From assembly GCF_039522605.1 (NCBI RefSeq), contig NZ_BAAADS010000012.1:186001-250000 (forward strand): a stretch of DNA of 64,000 bases, in the 5' to 3' direction. Under the pieces are notes generated by a model. It saw only the letters and a program-made list of their open reading frames with translations. It had not been told where the DNA came from and did no database searches. The DNA is from Lentibacillus siamensis. Its GTDB lineage: Bacteria; Bacillota; Bacilli; Bacillales; Amphibacillaceae. Below, in pieces: positions 17,680-26,925 of the stretch; the stretch's first letter is position 1; every line of letters begins with the position of its first letter. The translations under genes were made by a program, and so were the position numbers.

Positions 17680-20010
17680 ATGTTACAGAGCATGATGAAA
17701 TGGAAATATAGAGAAATGATTGATGTTCCAGCAAGCTTGGAATCAAATAATATCTCCCCGCTCATTAAGGAACTGCTTGTACAGCGAGGGATTACAACTG
17801 ATGAATCAGCACAGGAGTTTTTATCTCCTGACCTGAATCAATTAAACAATCCACGGAATCTGGCCAATATAGAACAGGCAGCTGATCGTGTCCATCAGGC
17901 AATTGCACATAACGAACGAATACTAATTTATGGTGATTATGATGCGGACGGTGTCAGTTCCACAACACTGCTTCTAAAAACGATGGAAGAACTTGGGGCA
18001 GATTTCGATTATTACATACCAAATCGCTTCACAGAAGGATATGGACCGAATGAGAAAGCCTTTCGTGAAGCTGCCCGTAATGGTGTTCACGTCATTATTA
18101 CGGTTGATACAGGAATTGCTTCAGTAAATGAGGCAATGGTTGCTAAAGAATCAGGTATTGATTTAATCATTACTGACCACCATGAACCACAGGAACAGCT
18201 TCCGGATGCATTTGCCATCATTCATCCGAAATGTTCACCTGACTACAAGTTTAAGGAGCTGGCAGGTGTTGGCGTAGCCTTTAAATTTGCACAGCAGCTT
18301 TTGGGATATTTCCCCAACCAATTTCTTGATCTGGTAGCAATCGGAACTATTGCAGATCTTGTTCCGCTAAAGGATGAGAACAGGATTTTTGCATATTACG
18401 GCTTACAGTCACTGACGACTGCCAAACGTCCAGGTCTGAACGCTCTGAAGCGTGTGTGCAATATAAATGGTGATGTAAATGAAGAGGATGTTGGTTTCTC
18501 AATTGGACCAAGATTAAATGCGGTTGGAAGGCTTCAGGATGCTGAGCTGGCTGTTCAATTGCTGCTGACAGACGAACCGGATGAAGCGGACGACATTGCT
18601 GACATGGTGCAGTCGCTAAACAGGGAACGCCAGAAGATCGTAAGTAATATTGTCCAGGAAGCTAGACAAATGATTGATCCAATGGAAGATCAGGGAGTAA
18701 TTGTTGTTGCGAAAGAAGGCTGGAATCAGGGTGTTTTGGGAATTGTAGCATCAAATCTGGTTCGGAAATATGACCGCCCGGCAATTGTTTTATCTATTCT
18801 ACCGGAAACGGGACAAGCAAAAGGATCAGCAAGAAGTATTCCCGCTTTTAATTTATTTGAAAACTGTATGGAACTCCGGGAATTGTTTGCCGCTTTTGGA
18901 GGTCACTCCCAGGCGGCAGGAATGACAATTCGGACAGAAAATGTACAAACGCTCCGTGATGAATTAAATCGATTAATAAATCAGCAGCTTTCGGAAGAAG
19001 ACTTTACACAGGAACTGGAAATCAGTAAAACGATCGCACTTCCTGAGATGAACGAACTGCTTGTTAATGAGATTTCCCAGCTGGCCCCTTTTGGCATGGG
19101 TAACCCGAAACCGATTTTTCAATTAGACCATCTACCGATAGACGCCAGACAAATTGGCAGCAGAAAGAACCATTTGAAAGTTCAGTTCAGACAGGAAAAT
19201 ATGTCGATTGATGGTATCGGGTTTGGACTTGGCCATTTGTATCCGTTTATTTCATCCGGTACTGATATTTCTGTGGCCGGGGAGATTGGGATCAATGAAT
19301 GGAATGGGAATAGAAAGGTTCAATTAGTCATAAAAGATATGAAAATTGAAGGTAAGCAGCTGTTTGATCACCGGGGCAGGAAGCAGATTGATATTGCGCC
19401 ATTCGTCGATGGCAAGGCTTCTCATCTAGCCGTATTTAATAAAATTCCTGATGAGAGAAATTATATACCGGAAGAGATCAGGTGTATTACATACGAAACA
19501 GATATAGACAGTCTCGGTAAAGAAGATACGGTCTACTTGTACGATCTGCCGGAAAATTTAAACACACTCCGGCAGTTAATTGAAAAGATTGATCCGAACA
19601 ATTTACATGCATGCTTTTATTTGAACAATAGTGCATACATGAATCATTTTCCGACCCGGGATGACTTCAAATGGTTCTATGTGCTTGTTATGAAGAAAAA
19701 GGAAATAAATCTGAATGATAATGTTGATATGATTATGCGCGCGAAAAATTGGACGAAAGAACAAGTTCTGTTCATGTCTGACGTGTTTTTTGAATTAGGT
19801 TTTGTTAGAATGGAAAAAGGTATTATAACGATTAATTCCAATCCGGTAAAACGTGATTTGACGGAATCAAGTGCGTATCAAAAGCGGATAAACCGGGCTG
19901 AAATTGAGAAGGTACTGTACTATTCCAAATACGAGGAATTAAGAAATTGGTTTTTGAGTTGTGTACAGGGTTGCGACATATCCAGGGAGGAAGTAGCAAA
20001 TGGACTATAA
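17680..20010 (+). CDS. recJ: Single-stranded-DNA-specific exonuclease RecJ
   Basis: This 776-residue 5'-3' ssDNA exonuclease acts in RecF-pathway recombination and mismatch or base-excision repair. The DHH catalytic core has YGDYDADGVSSTTLL (near residue 85), DTGIAS, and TDHHEP. DHHA1 follows with FGGHSQAAGMTI, then an OB-fold. A further C-terminal domain of roughly 210 residues, typical of Bacillales RecJ, completes the chain. The ATG at 17680 has CAGGGGTGA ahead of it; the longer frame from 17629 would overlap the promoter. It overlaps apt by 11 bp, so the two are cotranscribed. Confidence 0.96.
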   Translation: MLQSMMKWKYREMIDVPASLESNNISPLIKELLVQRGITTDESAQEFLSPDLNQLNNPRNLANIEQAADRVHQAIAHNERILIYGDYDADGVSSTTLLLKTMEELGADFDYYIPNRFTEGYGPNEKAFREAARNGVHVIITVDTGIASVNEAMVAKESGIDLIITDHHEPQEQLPDAFAIIHPKCSPDYKFKELAGVGVAFKFAQQLLGYFPNQFLDLVAIGTIADLVPLKDENRIFAYYGLQSLTTAKRPGLNALKRVCNINGDVNEEDVGFSIGPRLNAVGRLQDAELAVQLLLTDEPDEADDIADMVQSLNRERQKIVSNIVQEARQMIDPMEDQGVIVVAKEGWNQGVLGIVASNLVRKYDRPAIVLSILPETGQAKGSARSIPAFNLFENCMELRELFAAFGGHSQAAGMTIRTENVQTLRDELNRLINQQLSEEDFTQELEISKTIALPEMNELLVNEISQLAPFGMGNPKPIFQLDHLPIDARQIGSRKNHLKVQFRQENMSIDGIGFGLGHLYPFISSGTDISVAGEIGINEWNGNRKVQLVIKDMKIEGKQLFDHRGRKQIDIAPFVDGKASHLAVFNKIPDERNYIPEEIRCITYETDIDSLGKEDTVYLYDLPENLNTLRQLIEKIDPNNLHACFYLNNSAYMNHFPTRDDFKWFYVLVMKKKEINLNDNVDMIMRAKNWTKEQVLFMSDVFFELGFVRMEKGIITINSNPVKRDLTESSAYQKRINRAEIEKVLYYSKYEELRNWFLSCVQGCDISREEVANGL

Positions 20011-20512
20011 AAAATATATTAAAATTGTGGAAGATTGGCCGAAAGAAGGAATTCAATTTAAGGATATCACGCCATTAATGGATAATGGTCCTGCATATAA
20101 ATCTGCAGTGGATGAGATTGTGAAATATGCCCGTGAACGGGATATTGATCTTGTTGTAGGACCTGAAGCTAGAGGGTTTATTATCGGATGCCCTGTATCC
20201 TACGCATTGGAGAAAGGTTTTGCTCCGGTTCGAAAAGAGGGCAAATTACCGCGTGACGTAATTAAGGTTGATTATGGATTGGAATACGGACAAAATGTAC
20301 TGACCATCCATAAAGATGCAATTAAACCTGGGCAGCGGGTGCTTATTACGGATGACTTGCTTGCAACAGGTGGTACAATAGAAGCAACCATTCAATTAGT
20401 AGAAGAGCTTGGAGGCGTTGTTGCCGGCTGTGCTTTTCTTATTGAACTATCCTATCTGAACGGTGCGGAAAAGCTTCGGGGCTATGATGTATTGACACTA
20501 ATGAGCTATTAA
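20000..20512 (+). CDS. apt: Adenine phosphoribosyltransferase
   Basis: The 170-residue enzyme salvages adenine to AMP with PRPP. The PRPP loop VLITDDLLATGGT (near residue 114) and the GPEARGFIIGCPV segment are diagnostic. The ATG lies inside the last codons of recJ, with AGGGAGGAAG upstream. Its place between recJ and rel matches B. subtilis. A hairpin with a poor T run follows the stop. Confidence 0.97.
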   Translation: MDYKKYIKIVEDWPKEGIQFKDITPLMDNGPAYKSAVDEIVKYARERDIDLVVGPEARGFIIGCPVSYALEKGFAPVRKEGKLPRDVIKVDYGLEYGQNVLTIHKDAIKPGQRVLITDDLLATGGTIEATIQLVEELGGVVAGCAFLIELSYLNGAEKLRGYDVLTLMSY

Positions 20513-20523
20513 ATCAGATAGTG

Positions 20524-20552
20524 AACAGGTCTGACATATTGTCAGGCCTGTT
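20524..20552 (+). terminator. Hairpin after apt, probable terminator
   Basis: AACAGGTCTGACA pairs with TGTCAGGCCTGTT (13 bp, one G-U) around a 3-nt loop. Only a mixed GCTTAACTTT follows, so termination efficiency is uncertain. Confidence 0.6.
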
Positions 20553-20729
20553 GCTTAACTTTATAAAGCCAGAAAGTTGAATTTTTTAAATGACCTTATG
20601 AGTAAACTTGAACTTTTGCCATGATTGGTGAAAAGCTTCTAATATTATTTGTTTTTTTGTTTCATTTATGTAAAAATTTCGATACAAGAAAAATGTATTC
20701 TCTGCATCAGGTTAAGGTAAGGTGATTAT

Positions 20730-22931
20730 ATGGCAAAGGAAGATATTCTGACAATTGAAGATGTGTTGAACAAGGCTCGCCGTTATCTTGCCGAGGATGA
20801 TGTGAAATTTCTCCAGCGTGCATACAATTATGCTGCGAAAGCACATGAAAATCAGTTCCGAAAATCCGGTGAGCCTTATATTATTCATCCTGTTCAGGTT
20901 GCCGGAATCCTGCTTGATCTGGAAATGGACCCGGAAACTGTAGCAGGCGGATTTCTGCATGATGTCGTAGAGGATACTGATGTCACAACGGAAGACCTTG
21001 AAGGGTATTTTAATCATGAAGTCGCTATGCTGGTGGATGGTGTAACAAAACTCGGGAAAATTAAATACAAATCAAAAGAAGCCATTCAGGCTGAGAATCA
21101 CCGGAAAATGTTTGTGGCAATGGCAAAGGACATACGGGTTATTCTGATAAAACTTGCTGATCGTTTGCATAATATGCGTACATTGAAACATCTTCCTCCC
21201 CAAAAACAGCGTCGGATTTCCAATGAAACATTGGAAATTTTTGCCCCGTTGGCACACAGGCTGGGAATATCCACGATAAAATGGGAACTGGAAGATACGG
21301 CATTGCGTTATTTAAATCCGCAGCAGTATTACCGGATTGTCCAGTTGATGAGACAGAAAAGGGAACAACGGGAATCTTATATTGATGAAGTTATGACGGA
21401 GGTCGGGCGCCAGCTGAAAGATGTCAAAATTGAAGCTGACATTTCCGGCAGGCCAAAGCATCTATACAGTATCTATAGAAAAATGGCAAAGCAGAACAAA
21501 CAATTTAACGAAATCTATGATTTGCTGGCTGTACGGATTATTGTCAATAATATTAAAGATTGCTATGCCGTTCTGGGGATTATTCATACATGCTGGAAGC
21601 CGATGCCTGGCAGATTTAAAGATTATATTGCTATGCCTAAACCTAATTTATATCAATCGCTTCATACAACGGTAATCGGACCTAAAGGCGATCCGCTCGA
21701 AGTACAAATCCGTACGAAGGAAATGCACGAAATTGCGGAATATGGTATCGCGGCACACTGGGCTTATAAAGAAGGGAGCCGTGTGTCAAAGGATAAAAAA
21801 TCGTTTGAAGAAAAGTTGACTTGGTTCCGGGAAATACTCGAATGGCAAAGTGAAACACATGATGCTGAAGAATTTATGGAGACGCTAAAAGTGGATCTCT
21901 TTTCCGATATGGTCTATGTTTTTACTCCTAAAGGTGATGTGATTGAACTTCCATCCGGTTCTGTTCCGATTGATTTTGCCTATCGGATTCACACGGAGGT
22001 AGGGAATCAGACGATCGGGGCGAAAGTAAATGGAAAAATGGAGCCGTTAGACTATCAGCTTCATAATGGAGACATTATAGATGTAATGACTTCGAAACAT
22101 TCGTATGGTCCATCACAGGATTGGCTGAAAATCACGCAAACTTCCCAAGCCAAAAGCAAAATTAAACAGTTTTTTAAAAAGCAACGCCGGGATGAAAATA
22201 TCGGTAAGGGCAAAGAGGCGGTTGATAAGGAAATTCGGGCTCTTGGTGTTGAGCCTAAAGAAGTGTTAACGCAGGAGAACCTCAACCGTGTATATGAACG
22301 TTTTAATTTTGTAAATGAGGACGATATGTACGCCGCTGTTGGTTACCAGGGAATAACGGCAGCTTTAATTGCAACACGTCTCACCGATAAACTTCGCCGG
22401 ACGAAACAGAAGGAACAGAATCTGGAAGAGACGCTGGAAGAAGTGAAGAGCGAAACCACGTTTAAAAGGAAACAAAAACGGGATTCCGGTGTCCGGGTTG
22501 CGGGTGTCGATAACATGCTTGTACGTTTGTCAAAATGCTGCAATCCTGTCCCCGGTGATAAGATTGTTGGATACATCACGAAAGGCAGAGGGGTCTCTGT
22601 TCATCGGTCTGACTGCCCGAATATTCAATCAGAGGAGGCCCAACAGCGTTTTCTTCATGTGGAATGGGAAAATAATCAAATTGAGAAAAAACAATATCAT
22701 GTGGACCTGGAAATTTCAGGTTATGACCGGCGAGGGTTGTTAAATGAAGTTTTGCAGGCTGTAAATGAAACAAAAACAAATATTACCCATGTTAATGGCA
22801 AATCAGATCGGAATAAGATGGCAACCATTCACATTACAATTCTTATTCATAATACGAGTCATTTACGAAGGATTGTTGATCGCATTAAGCAAATTAAAGA
22901 TGTTTATACGGTTACACGTACAATTCAATAA
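20730..22931 (+). CDS. relA: Bifunctional (p)ppGpp synthetase/hydrolase Rel
   Basis: The 733-residue stringent-response enzyme has all domains. The HD hydrolase has HDVVEDTDVT (near residue 77), and the synthetase has GRFKDYIAMPKPNLYQSLHT. TGS is at about 390-455, a Cys-containing zinc-finger-like domain carries SKCCNPVPGD (near 590), and a C-terminal ACT/RRM domain completes the protein. Intact HD and synthetase motifs indicate that both activities are retained. The ATG follows GGTAAGGTGA. The order apt-rel-dtd is as in B. subtilis. Confidence 0.97.
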   Translation: MAKEDILTIEDVLNKARRYLAEDDVKFLQRAYNYAAKAHENQFRKSGEPYIIHPVQVAGILLDLEMDPETVAGGFLHDVVEDTDVTTEDLEGYFNHEVAMLVDGVTKLGKIKYKSKEAIQAENHRKMFVAMAKDIRVILIKLADRLHNMRTLKHLPPQKQRRISNETLEIFAPLAHRLGISTIKWELEDTALRYLNPQQYYRIVQLMRQKREQRESYIDEVMTEVGRQLKDVKIEADISGRPKHLYSIYRKMAKQNKQFNEIYDLLAVRIIVNNIKDCYAVLGIIHTCWKPMPGRFKDYIAMPKPNLYQSLHTTVIGPKGDPLEVQIRTKEMHEIAEYGIAAHWAYKEGSRVSKDKKSFEEKLTWFREILEWQSETHDAEEFMETLKVDLFSDMVYVFTPKGDVIELPSGSVPIDFAYRIHTEVGNQTIGAKVNGKMEPLDYQLHNGDIIDVMTSKHSYGPSQDWLKITQTSQAKSKIKQFFKKQRRDENIGKGKEAVDKEIRALGVEPKEVLTQENLNRVYERFNFVNEDDMYAAVGYQGITAALIATRLTDKLRRTKQKEQNLEETLEEVKSETTFKRKQKRDSGVRVAGVDNMLVRLSKCCNPVPGDKIVGYITKGRGVSVHRSDCPNIQSEEAQQRFLHVEWENNQIEKKQYHVDLEISGYDRRGLLNEVLQAVNETKTNITHVNGKSDRNKMATIHITILIHNTSHLRRIVDRIKQIKDVYTVTRTIQ

Positions 22932-22963
22932 ACAAAGTACTTTAGACAAAGGGGTACCATGCA

Positions 22964-23410
22964 ATGAAGGCAGTAGTACAATTGGCAAATCATGCAAACG
23001 TTTCTGTTGAAGATAAACTAACCGGAAGTATTGATTTTGGGTTTGTTGTTCTGTTAGGAGTGACACACGATGACACAGAAGCGGATGCGCAATATTTAGT
23101 GAATAAATTAGTTCATCTGCGGATTTTTGCTGATGAAAATGGAAAAATGAATCGATCATTGAAAGATGTCAATGGCGATGTTTTGTCCATTTCCCAATTC
23201 ACACTTTTCGCTGATACACGTAAAGGCAGACGGCCGAGTTTTGTACAGGCAGCGAAGCCGGACCAAGCATTAGAACTTTATAATTATTTTAACCAACAGA
23301 TTGAGGAACAGGGAATTCATGTCGAGACAGGTGAATTTGGTGAAATGATGGGCGTGCAATTGACAAATGAGGGACCTGTCACGATTATTCTGGACAGTAA
23401 TGAAAAATGA
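22964..23410 (+). CDS. dtd: D-aminoacyl-tRNA deacylase
   Basis: This 148-residue enzyme hydrolyses D-amino acids mis-charged on tRNA. Both active-site motifs are present: SQFTLFAD (SQxT) near residue 78 and NEGPVTIILDS (the GP motif) near 136. Length and order downstream of rel are canonical. The gap to rel is 32 bp, so they are probably cotranscribed, and a strong bidirectional terminator ends the unit. Confidence 0.96.
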   Translation: MKAVVQLANHANVSVEDKLTGSIDFGFVVLLGVTHDDTEADAQYLVNKLVHLRIFADENGKMNRSLKDVNGDVLSISQFTLFADTRKGRRPSFVQAAKPDQALELYNYFNQQIEEQGIHVETGEFGEMMGVQLTNEGPVTIILDSNEK

Positions 23411-23425
23411 GAAGTTAAGTTCAAT

Positions 23426-23473
23426 AAAAAGATGACCACTATTTTGTATATACAAAGTAGTGGTCATCTTTTT
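23426..23473. terminator. Bidirectional terminator between dtd and the GlcG/HbpS-like gene
   Basis: AAAAAGATGACCACTA and TAGTGGTCATCTTTTT form a perfect stem of about 16 bp with A and T runs on the two sides, between convergent genes. Confidence 0.92.
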
Positions 23474-23495
23474 ATGTTGGACGATAAGTATCTTT

Positions 23496-23900
23496 TTATT
23501 TAAAAGCATTAACCGCTGCTTCGGCTACTTGGACATCCTGTGGGACTGCTCCGCCGCTGACGCCTACAGCACCTACCACTTTTCCGTCCTTTTTCAGTGG
23601 GATTCCACCACCGAAAACGACAATTTTTCCCTGATTCGTTGTGTTAAGGCCCCAAAGCTCTGCATTAGGAACGGTTGCTTCTTCCAGGTTCGATGTAGGC
23701 ATTTTGAGGGCTACTGATGTCCAGGCCTTATTCCAGGCAATATCCACACTTGCAAGCCATGCATCATCCATTCGGTGAGCTGCGATCAGATTTCCGCCAT
23801 CATCAAGTACTGAAATGACCATTTGCACCCCAATTTTATCCGCTTCTTTTTCAGCGCTGTCAATCAGCTTTTTTGCTATTTCTAAATTTAAATTGTCCAT
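23496..23900 (-). CDS. GlcG/HbpS family (DUF336) protein
   Basis: The 134-residue protein belongs to the GlcG/HbpS/PduO-C fold family: VQMVISVLDDGGNLIAAHRM, then KAWTSVAL, VFGGGIPLKKDGKVVGAVGVSGG, and a final helix. Members bind haem or cobalamin-like cofactors or accompany glycolate and diol metabolism; the exact role here is unknown. The ATG with first base 23900 follows AGAAAGGA. A longer frame reaching 24278 overlaps the start of divergent fdhA and is rejected. With fdhA it forms a divergent accessory pair between dtd and the amidase gene. Confidence 0.85.
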   Translation of the reverse strand: MDNLNLEIAKKLIDSAEKEADKIGVQMVISVLDDGGNLIAAHRMDDAWLASVDIAWNKAWTSVALKMPTSNLEEATVPNAELWGLNTTNQGKIVVFGGGIPLKKDGKVVGAVGVSGGAVPQDVQVAEAAVNAFK

Positions 23901-24095
23901 TTCAACCATCCTTTCTGTCATAAACTTGTTCCTTTTCATTGGAGGGTTTTCCCATTTTATTATGAAACAAAACAAGATTCTATTAAATTTTGGGAATAAA
24001 TTAAATTTTTTAGTTTTATAAGTCAATATCAGGGTAGAGGATGAAGAGGGTCTTTGTGACCTGTTTACACATAACACATGAAGGAGGTTTTTTTG

Positions 24096-25316
24096 TTGGC
24101 GGATAATCGTGGTGTAGTCTACACAGGAGAGGGGAAAGTGGAAGTACAGGATATCGCATATCCTGATTTGGTGCTGCATGAAGGACCGGGAGTGCCAAAG
24201 TCCAATGCGGGCAGGAAATGCGAACATGGGGTAATTCTCAAAAATATCGTTACCAATATTTGCGGCAGTGATCAGCATATGGTTCGCGGTCGTACTACTG
24301 CCCCGTCAGGTCTGGTATTGGGACATGAAATTACCGGTGAAGTGATTGAAGTTGGGCGTGACGTGGAATTCATCAAAAAAGGCGATATTGTTTCTGTACC
24401 GTTTAATGTTGCTTGTGGGCGTTGTAAAATGTGCCAGCGTCAGGATACACATATCTGTCTGAATGTTAATCCGGAACGACCGGGCGGTGCATATGGTTAT
24501 GTTGACATGGGCGGCTGGGTAGGCGGCCAGTCTGAATATGTGATGGTTCCGTACGCCGATTTTCAGCTGTTGAAATTTCCGGATAAGGACAAAGCCATGG
24601 ACAAGATTCTTGATCTTACCATGTTATCGGATATTTTTCCCACGGGCTACCATGGTGCCGTCAGTGCCGGTGTGACTACAGGTTCAACCGTTTATGTTGC
24701 AGGTGCAGGGCCGGTTGGACTGGCTGCAGCACATTCAGCGCAATTACTTGGTGCAGCAGTGGTTATTGTTGGTGATTTGAAAGAAGAACGGCTGAAACAG
24801 GCAAGAAGTTTTGGCTGCGAGACGATTAACTTACAAGAACATGACGATGTTGGCGAACAAATCGATCAAATTCTTGGTGTTCCTGAAGTGGATTGTGCCA
24901 TTGATGCAGTCGGTTTTGAGGCATACGGACATGGAACAGATCATAAAGATGCGCCGGCGACAGTACTTAATACGATGATGGATGTTGTTGAGGCGGGTGG
25001 AAAATTTGGGATTCCAGGTTTGTATGTGACGGAAGATCCAGGTGCAAAAGATGCGGATGCAAAACAGGGATCATTAAAAGTCCGATTTGGATTGGGATGG
25101 TCAAAAGCACATTCATTTACTACGGGACAAACTCCTGCAATGAAGTATCAACGTCAATTAATGAATGCCATTCTCGGTGGAAAAGCGGATATCGCAAATG
25201 TCGTGAATGCAACTGTAATATCGCTTGATGAAGCTCCACAAGGTTATGCAGATTTTGACAGCGGTGTTGCGAAAAAGTTTGTCATTGATCCCCATGGAAC
25301 GTTAAGCAAACATTGA
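24096..25316 (+). CDS. fdhA: Glutathione-independent formaldehyde dehydrogenase (FdhA type, zinc MDR family)
   Basis: The 406-residue zinc-dependent medium-chain dehydrogenase closely resembles Pseudomonas FdhA as I remember it, with NRGVVYTGEGKVEVQ, NICGSDQHMVRGRTT, GLVLGHEITGEVIE and PFNVACGRCKMC (structural zinc cysteines). The Rossmann motif is GAGPVGLAAA (near residue 205). Such enzymes oxidise or dismutate formaldehyde with tightly bound NAD. Candidate starts are TTG at 24093 or 24096; AAGGAGG lies eight bases before 24096. Related alcohol or aldehyde specificity cannot be excluded. Divergent from the GlcG-like gene. Confidence 0.88.
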   Translation: MADNRGVVYTGEGKVEVQDIAYPDLVLHEGPGVPKSNAGRKCEHGVILKNIVTNICGSDQHMVRGRTTAPSGLVLGHEITGEVIEVGRDVEFIKKGDIVSVPFNVACGRCKMCQRQDTHICLNVNPERPGGAYGYVDMGGWVGGQSEYVMVPYADFQLLKFPDKDKAMDKILDLTMLSDIFPTGYHGAVSAGVTTGSTVYVAGAGPVGLAAAHSAQLLGAAVVIVGDLKEERLKQARSFGCETINLQEHDDVGEQIDQILGVPEVDCAIDAVGFEAYGHGTDHKDAPATVLNTMMDVVEAGGKFGIPGLYVTEDPGAKDADAKQGSLKVRFGLGWSKAHSFTTGQTPAMKYQRQLMNAILGGKADIANVVNATVISLDEAPQGYADFDSGVAKKFVIDPHGTLSKH

Positions 25317-25402
25317 TAAAAAGTTTAATTAGAAATACACTTTACTTTGAATAAGAAAAGGAAGCCGTGGCCGATTCTGTACGCTCGGATGGGCCGCAAC
25401 AA

Positions 25403-25448
25403 GCAAAGGTTTTGTCCAAAATTGGATAAGCCTTTGCTCGATTTTTGG
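25403..25448 (+). terminator. Terminator after fdhA
   Basis: The 16-bp near-perfect stem has outer arms GCAAAGG / CCTTTGC and inner arms TTGTCCAA / TTGGATAA. It is followed by TCGATTTTTGG. Confidence 0.78.
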
Positions 25449-25560
25449 CGAGTACCGTTATGAAAAAATGTCATGCATTCATACCATCCAAATCAGCAGT
25501 AAATCGACTAATATATCGTCGCTCTCTTTTGAGGAATGCCAGCAAGTTCATAATTTCAGT

Positions 25561-26604
25561 TTATTGATTTCTGAAGTACCGGTTCAGTCCATTGACAATG
25601 CCGGAAACAATTTTTTTCTGATAGGCACTCGTTTGCAACAGTTTTTCTTTTTCTGAGTTGGAAATAAAACCCAATTCTAATAATGTGGCAGGTTTGAAAT
25701 TTTGCCTGATAACCTGGTAATCCGCAAACTTACTGCCCCGGTTTCGCGCCCCCGTTTCCTTACTCACTTCCTCTATTACATAACGGGCAAGATCCTGATA
25801 TTGATCATGGTAGTAATAGGATGAAATACCAGTAACACTTGGCATTTCTGGGAAGCTGTTGTAGTGAATACTGATGAAAGCGTCTGTTTGATTCAGATTC
25901 GAAAGGCTTGTCCTGCTTGCCAGTGAAACAAATTCATTTTTTCCCCTTGTCACCTTTACCTTGGCTCCAAGCACTGTCAGCTCATGTTTCAATTCTTTCA
26001 TGGTTTTGTATGTGAAACGTTTTTCATATGTTCCGTCTGCTCCAATAGCCCCTGTATCCCGCCCACCGTGTCCGGCATCGAGGATAATGGTTTTGTTTTT
26101 AATGGAGTCGTGTGAATCAGAATGTTGGCCATTCAGGATATCCTTCAGTATGAAACCAGTTAAGCCGTCATTGGAAATCTCATACCATTTTTCTGTTTCC
26201 GATATAATTTGAAACTTCTCATTTTGTTCAGCAAATCCGACAATATCAAAGGTGGTGGCAGGACCACTGCGAAGATGGACATTTTCTTTGGATAAGGTAA
26301 CTGTTTTTCCAGTCTGGATGGATTGTTTCTTGGCTGAGTAGGATTGAATCGTGACATATTGTGATGCAATCCAGCCTTTTTGACCCTGAAGCCTGATTTG
26401 TATCCATTTATCTTGTTGCTGAATCATGGGGTAGACATCTCCTGAATGGACTTGTGTAATCATTTCATGTTGTGTTCCCGGCCCGTTACGCACATTCAGG
26501 ATATCCGAGTTAACAACCACAGAAGCATTTTCTTTTGATGCTGCCATTGAAAAAATAAGCAGACCTGTAATGGACAAAACGAAAATCAATTTTTTAATTG
26601 GCAA
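25561..26604 (-). CDS. N-acetylmuramoyl-L-alanine amidase with SH3b repeats (YrvJ-like)
   Basis: The 347-residue secreted wall hydrolase has an N-terminal signal peptide (about 1-22). Two bacterial SH3 domains follow (about 28-90 with LNVRNGPGTQHEMI, and 98-160 with VHLRSGPATTFDIV). A C-terminal Amidase_3 catalytic domain (about 170-345) has zinc ligands in DAGHGG, an E in YEKRF, and SIHYNS, plus catalytic Glu in LLELGF. It cleaves the bond between muramic acid and the stem peptide. The TTG at 26604 follows GGAGGAGG. Location between dtd and hisS matches B. subtilis yrvJ. Confidence 0.92.
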   Translation of the reverse strand: MPIKKLIFVLSITGLLIFSMAASKENASVVVNSDILNVRNGPGTQHEMITQVHSGDVYPMIQQQDKWIQIRLQGQKGWIASQYVTIQSYSAKKQSIQTGKTVTLSKENVHLRSGPATTFDIVGFAEQNEKFQIISETEKWYEISNDGLTGFILKDILNGQHSDSHDSIKNKTIILDAGHGGRDTGAIGADGTYEKRFTYKTMKELKHELTVLGAKVKVTRGKNEFVSLASRTSLSNLNQTDAFISIHYNSFPEMPSVTGISSYYYHDQYQDLARYVIEEVSKETGARNRGSKFADYQVIRQNFKPATLLELGFISNSEKEKLLQTSAYQKKIVSGIVNGLNRYFRNQ

Positions 26605-26691
26605 CGAACCTCCTCCATCTGTCTGTTTTACCTATGATAATAAATATTTGATAAATAGGCAAAACTAATGGAACCAAGGGAGGAATGTACT

Positions 26692-26868
26692 GTGCGTTAT
26701 CACGAAAAACAATGGAATGCAACAATGAATAATCATGATATGTTTGGTGTCAACTTGCACCATTTTATGGAATTGGAGAAAGATCATAACCACATGGAAA
26801 TAGCTGAAGAGTTCGGAATTTCAGTGGGTGAAGTGAAAATGTTGAAGAAAAAGATTGTTCGCTCTTGA
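26692..26868 (+). CDS. Small protein with helix-turn-helix-like C-terminus
   Basis: This 58-residue protein has no recognised family. The C-terminal half (about 28-55, HNHMEIAEEFGISVGEVKML) looks like a sigma-70 region 4 or Trp-repressor-type helix-turn-helix, with A-E-E-F-G-I-S-V-G-E-V as the turn. The GTG start at 26692 has AGGGAGGA ahead; the ATG at 26668 would place the ribosome site inside the gene. A small gene occupies the same interval between the amidase gene and hisS in B. subtilis (yrzK, recalled), so it is probably conserved. DNA binding is inference. Confidence 0.7.
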   Translation: MRYHEKQWNATMNNHDMFGVNLHHFMELEKDHNHMEIAEEFGISVGEVKMLKKKIVRS

Positions 26869-26925
26869 CATTAACATGCCAAGCAATTATGATAATAGTC
26901 ATATTAAATGATCAATGAATAAAAC

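Noticed and set aside
23901..24278. N-terminal extension of the GlcG/HbpS-like gene
   Set aside because: It would overlap the start of divergent fdhA and lacks a family match; the ATG at 23900 has a good ribosome site.
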